Assembly (NCBI GenBank): GCA_963846925.1
Contig: CAWJXW010000009.1
Span: 259,911 to 323,910, forward strand
Direction of reading: 5' to 3'
DNA from: JAQBQB01 sp963846925
Lineage (GTDB): Bacteria; Gemmatimonadota; Gemmatimonadetes; Gemmatimonadales; Gemmatimonadaceae
DNA length: 64,000 nucleotides
The translations under genes and the position numbers were made by a program. Shown one piece after another: positions 59,650-64,000 of the stretch. A model generated the notes under the pieces. That model saw only the letters and a program-made list of their open reading frames with translations. It was not told the origin of the DNA and did no database searches. Numbering within the stretch: position 1 is the stretch's first letter; each line of letters opens with the position of its first letter.

Positions 59650-62600
59650 TTAGTCTTTTCTGCGCGGCGTCTCGCAGGGAAGCACGGCGACCACCACGGT
59701 TCCTCCGCCGCTCGCGGCGTCCCACGTCGCACTTCCCGCCGGCGCGCCGAGCCCGTTCGTGCATTCCCTGACTCAGACCCCAGTGGCCGTTTCGACGCGC
59801 TGCGTCTCCGTCGGACTGACGGAAGCCGCGTCCATCGTCGACGATGCGGACCGTGAGCTCCCGCGCGCCGTAGTCGATCTCGGTCGTGATCGTTCGCGCC
59901 TGGGCGTGACGCACCGCATTGGCGACCGCCTCTCGGCCAATGCGGAACGCTGCCACTTCGACCGTGAGCGGGAGCCGACGACGCTCGCCGGTCACCACCA
60001 TTCGTATTTCTGGGCCCTGTTCGTCGGTGGATGCCTGAGCGCGCAGGAGCAACGCATCGGCCAAGTCACAATCGTCCAGATCTGGAGTTCGGATATCCCA
60101 CACGCCGTCGCGCGCTTCTCGCAGCGTCTCGGCCGTGAGCGCGCGGACCCGCGCCGAGTGTTTCCGCGGCGACCCCGGTGGGTCTGGAAGCGCCAGCTCT
60201 GCGGCTTTGAGCTGCAGGGAGACTCCAGCGAAGCCCTGCAGCAGCGTGTCGTGTAACTCCTGCGCGATGCGCACTCGCTCGGCCAAGGCGGCGTCGTACT
60301 GCGACTTGAGCAGTTGCCTCGTTCGCCGGCTGCGTTCCGCTGAATCGCGAGCGTGGCAGCGACGGCGAGCAATGCGATGACGACCACGACGACGGCCGCG
60401 AACCACCAGCTTTCATACCACGCGGCAGAACACGGAACGTGAGGGCTGCCTCACCGGCGCTGGCCACGCCGTCGACACTCCATGCCCGCACGCGGAATGT
60501 GTAGCTCCCAGGACTGAGTCGAGGATAGCTCGCGAGGCGAGACGTCCCCGCTTCGATCCACGAACCGTCTGCACCGTCGAGCCGGTACTGGACTCGGGCA
60601 TGTTCAGGGAGCACGCGCGCGATGGCGCCGAACCGCACGCTGAGTCGCTCTGTCTTCGCGGCGACGACGAGAGAGTCGCTACCTGTCGCGCGTCGGTCAC
60701 CAATCCAGATTCCATCGATCCGCACTACAGGCGCGGTGCGGTCCGCGACGTCCGAGTCGGGTTCGTAGACGACGAGACCAGAAGGCGTCGCGGTCCAGAC
60801 GCGTCCATCACCTCCGCGGACGCTGAGGGAGCGATAGTACCTCGCTTGCCTCGGCGTTGTGACTCCGTCCCATGGCTCGAGGAAGCGAACCGGTATCGAA
60901 TCGCGCCCGCCGTTCGCCGCAGCGTTCAGCGCCGACAACGACACGCGCGCCATTCCAATTTCGCTGGTCACAAACAGGTTCCGGCCGGAAACGACGAGCA
61001 CCGGATTCCTCCGCAAATTCTCCGCAAGCGCGGGAACGCGGACGACCGCCACAGCACCGTTCGCGATGCGCACGAGGCCCGAGTCGGTGCTCCCCCACAT
61101 GGTGTCGCCGGCGGCCAGCGCGAAGTGGGAGATGCGGGGCGACCAATCCGTCGCGCTTTCCAAGAATTCTCATCACGCTGTCGCCGGTGAATCGAATACC
61201 AGCGTCGAATCCAAATCGGCGATCCAGATGTTGCCGCGAGAATCCTCGGTCATGGCTCGCGGCATCGCGTCTTCGACGCCGGGCAGCCGTACTTCGACAT
61301 AGCGCCCATTGCGGATGCGCCCAAGCCGCCGCCCAGGATCGCGAGCCAAACGGCGCCGTCGCGCGCCTCGTGGGCGAGCCAGACTCGATGCGGAGGAAGT
61401 CCGTCTCGCACCGTCCAGCGCTCGAATTTGCCGTCGTGGTACTTCAACAATCCACTCGTCGACGGTCCGAGCCACACACCGCCTCCGCGCACCGTACCGA
61501 CGACGTCGACAGGTTCCGTGATCGGAAGGTCGAGCGTCTGGCGATCGGTGGCGTGGCTGTGCGATCGAAGATTCCGCCACGGAGCCGGCTGATTCGGCTG
61601 TCGCCGGGGCCTCTGGCCCAGAGACCTCCCGTTTCATCTTCGGCCATGCTCGTCGCGGAAACCCACGGCAGCGCGTCGCCCTTGCCGACTGTCACGAACG
61701 CCGTCGGCCTGAGTCGCTCGATCGTGCCATCAGTGGTGCTGAGCCACATACCGCCGCCGTCGTCGGGAGCGATCGCTGACACGCTGATGTCGGAGAGTCC
61801 TTCGTCGCGACCGAATTGCTCGAACGTGCCGTTCATCTCTCGGAGCAATCCGCGACCCGTCGTCGCAAACCAGATTGCGCCGGACTGGTCTACCTTGACG
61901 TCGACACGGAGGTCGGCGTCGCCGCATCCCATGGAAGTCCGGGAGCAAGCAACTTGCTTGACCAATCGCCTCAATCCAGTTGCGGGTGAGGTAACCCAGA
62001 GCGTTCCTCGCCGATCCTGCAGAAAAGGTCGCACCGGACCCGGTAAGTCAGCCACCAGCGTGGCGCGGTCGCCGACGACGTGCCACAGACCATGCGACTG
62101 TAGGCCGATCCAAAGTCCCTGGCCGGTATCACGAGCGACTCGACTGATCCGCTCTCGAGGTAGCCCGTTGGGCCACGGGTCGCGTTCAGCGCGGTTGGAT
62201 TTCAGTACGCGGAGTTCTCGGCCGCTGCCGGTGAGCCAGCGTCGTCCCAGGCCGTCGTCGACGACGACGAGCCCACGCCGGGCTCAGGGGAGTGGATCAG
62301 CGAAAAGCGTCCGTCCTTCAACGTCATCAACGCGTCGTCGGGTCGACTGAACCATATCGAGCTGTCCGGCCCAACGAAGTGGGGAACGATGAGACCCGAT
62401 ACTGCACCCCTGAGTAGCGGCGAGCTCGCACTGTCGAAACGACGTAGCTGCTGCCGTCGAACCGTATCAGGGAGTTTTCGCCGCCCAGCCAGAGATAGCC
62501 GTCGGGTCCTTTCACCATTGGGTGAAACGCGCCGATGGCAGCCCGTACTCGCGTTCCACGGTGTGTGTTGCCAATAGCGCAGTGGCGGAATGCCCGCTGA

Positions 62601-62664
62601 GCAGCTACACCGTTCGCGCGCCCAGCAATAAAACGATCGCGCCGAGCAGGCGTGCTCTTGGCAT
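59650..62664 (-). CDS. Propeller-type membrane sensor histidine kinase (many frame breaks)
   Basis: The reconstructed protein has about 1,000 residues. A signal peptide (MPRARLLGAIVLLLGA) leads to beta-propeller repeats of the two-component-regulator type, each with a D-x-x-G-x-x-W core: GPDGYLWLGGENSLIRFDG, DRRGTLWVTS, DQSGAIWFATTGRGLL, DDGGGMWLSTTDG and DGAVWLAI. A Y_Y_Y domain (RVQYRLDGADGSWIEAG, YTFRVRAWSVDG) and a membrane helix follow. The HisKA_3 helix has histidine in IAQELHDTLLQGFAG, and the ATPase domain has AVANAVRHAQ and DDGRGFR. At least six frame breaks occur. The large outer sensor suggests detection of a glycan or other external ligand. Confidence 0.85.
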
Positions 62665-62839
62665 GCGGGAGGGTGTCGTTCCGGGAGTCAAGCGAGCTCC
62701 GCGCGCAAACTGCCCCCGTCGAAGATCGGATGCAAGCGAGGCGCCCGAAGTAGAGTGCCCCGATCCCATCCAAAGGAGCTAGAGCAAGACTCTCCTCCGT
62801 ACGGATTCGGTCGTCTCCCGCTGCACGCACATTGCGCGC

Positions 62840-63811
62840 ATGAAAACACACACTCTCGCGGGAACCGCCATTGCGGCCGCACTCATCAGCCTCGGAAGTC
62901 CCGGAAGAATCGCAGGACAGGTTCAGCCATATCCGACAAGTTTTCGCACACAGCAGATCGCAGACGAACGGGACCTCACTCTACGTTCGCGTTGGTGGGC
63001 AAGGACCCGCTGTCGTGCTGCTCCATGGCTACGGTGAAACCGGCGACATGTAGGTCCGCCTCTCGCGGTCAAATTGGCTACCGACCACACGGTGATCATT
63101 CCCGATCTGCGTGGCATGGGGGCTCTGGGCCCGGCCGGCTGGCGGCTACGACAAGAAGACGCAGGGTCACGACATCGCCGGTATGCTCGACGCGTTGAAG
63201 ATCACGCAGGCAGATCTCGTGACGCACGATATCGGCAACATGGTTGGTTACGCGTTTGCGGCCGAGACGCGAAGCCGAGTGCGGCGATTCGTGCTGATCG
63301 ATGCGCCGCTTCCAGGAGTCGGCCCCTGGGACGAGATCACCAGGTGCCATGCTCTCTGGCACTTCTCATTCTGGGGTCCGGACGCCGAGCGATTGGTGGC
63401 GGGCCGCGAGCGTATCTACCTCGATCGATTCTGGAACGAATTCGCCGCGACACGCACGGCATTTCCCGAAGCGTCGCGAGCGCACTATGCGGCACTCTAC
63501 GCCAAGCCCGGGCGCGATGCACGCGGGCTTCTCCCAGTTCCAGGCGTTCGACCAGGACGTGATCGACAACCGGGCCTTTGGCGGCCGGGGGGAAGTTGAC
63601 GATGCCCGTTCTCGCGGTGGGCGGCGAAGGGTTGTTCCGTTTGGAAAAACGCGCCGGGGGTGACGCGCCCGTCCGCGACGAGTTGTCCAAGGAGGGTATT
63701 GTCCGGCGATCGGGACACTGGATCATGGAGGAAAATCCCGACGAAACGGTCGCGCTCGTGACGCACTTTCTCGTAGCGGGTACTGTATCAGTATCCTCAC
63801 ATAAGAACTGA
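62840..63811 (+). CDS. Secreted alpha/beta hydrolase, epoxide hydrolase-like (several breaks)
   Basis: A signal peptide (AGTAIAAALISLGSPGRIAG) is followed, across several frame changes, by an alpha/beta hydrolase: VRVGGQGPAVVLLHGYGETG, HTVIIPDLRGMG, GYDKKTQGHDIAGMLDALKI, DLVTHDIGNMVGYAFAAET, LPGVGPWDEITRC and a final GHWIMEENPDETVALVTHFL with the catalytic histidine. The nucleophile elbow HDIGNM carries no serine; the aspartate in THDIG is the nucleophile, as in epoxide hydrolases and haloalkane dehalogenases. A TAG stands where tryptophan is expected after GETGDM (63051). It may be a true pseudogene or sequence error; the number of breaks makes decay possible. Confidence 0.7.
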
Positions 63812-63812
63812 C

Positions 63813-64000
63813 ATGTTCTTGTCGCCACATCGATGTGCGTCGGTGATCGCGCCGCTATTCGTGCTCGCGGCGGTCGCGGCGAACGCACAAACGAGTCCGC
63901 GAAGACTGACCGTCGCGGAGATCGCCGGGCTGACGAAGGGAGGCGCCGGTGCGGGCACCTCTGGCGTCGGCGGAATCCGGACCACGGTTCTGTCGGGTGA
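63813..64000 (+). CDS. Start of a small secreted protein, possibly cupin, cut by the window edge
   Basis: The frame opens at ATG 63813 with a signal peptide (FVLAAVAANAQ) and runs off the window after 62 codons. The mature part reads LTVAEIAGLTKGGAGAGTSG and VGGIRTTVLSG. The SGVGGIRTTVLSG stretch resembles the N-terminal strand of secreted cupin-domain proteins, but too little is visible to be sure. It begins 2 bp after the hydrolase stop, so the two could be one transcript. Confidence 0.45.
   Translation, partial: MFLSPHRCASVIAPLFVLAAVAANAQTSPRRLTVAEIAGLTKGGAGAGTSGVGGIRTTVLSG

Overview
The window is high-GC bacterial DNA with an envelope typical of Gram-negative cells: a Kdo transferase, lipoproteins, a BamA-like barrel and a SusC/SusD outer-membrane pair. 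It also has a RicT/PSP1 protein, a short-epsilon F1 ATP synthase and SusC/D at high GC. This mix fits Gemmatimonadota best; that is an inference from gene content, since no rRNA is present.

Region 1 (1-24 kb) is a housekeeping block: the end of a UvrD/PcrA helicase, a HELTH-motif aminopeptidase, dnaE, accA, ricT, metG, a TPM/nucleotidyltransferase/LemA cluster, a DsbA-like lipoprotein, waaA, F1 ATP synthase genes (atpA-G-D-C), a four-helix-bundle protein, an AraC-like regulator, an Mla-type ATPase, a primary-type sigma factor and five tRNA genes. Its gaps are occupied by at least nine long inverted repeats in four sequence families. Their arms are themselves short tandem words. They occur in convergent, divergent and co-directional gaps and even inside the atp operon.

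Region 2 (24-36 kb) is signalling and envelope: a coupled operon of a 155-aa unknown protein, a double-domain KaiC-like ATPase and a GAF histidine kinase, with a LuxR-type regulator; a PAS kinase coupled to a single-domain receiver; and a membrane DUF4956-type protein coupled to an outer-membrane protein carrying a kinase-like domain and a BamA-like barrel, followed by a lipoprotein metallophosphatase. This last group is the best candidate here for an undescribed system (extracytoplasmic phosphoryl transfer).

Region 3 (36-58 kb) is a glycan-use locus. A four-gene operon (GH2, GH5-like, GH97, MFS sugar transporter) faces a SusC-SusD-GH13-GH13 operon. Between them lie a separate GH13 gene and a truncated tandem copy of its 5' end. 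GlgE follows. Together they suggest binding, surface and periplasmic cleavage, import, and re-use of alpha-glucans, plus beta-galactoside-type side activities.

Region 4 (58-64 kb) holds a ferritin-like protein, a two-component pair with an extracytoplasmic propeller sensor, a broken alpha/beta hydrolase and the start of a small secreted protein.

Many genes are broken by single-base frame changes, including essential dnaE and atpG. Most breaks need one base removed to restore the frame. I read this mainly as sequence or assembly error, so coordinates of broken genes span the reconstructed gene.
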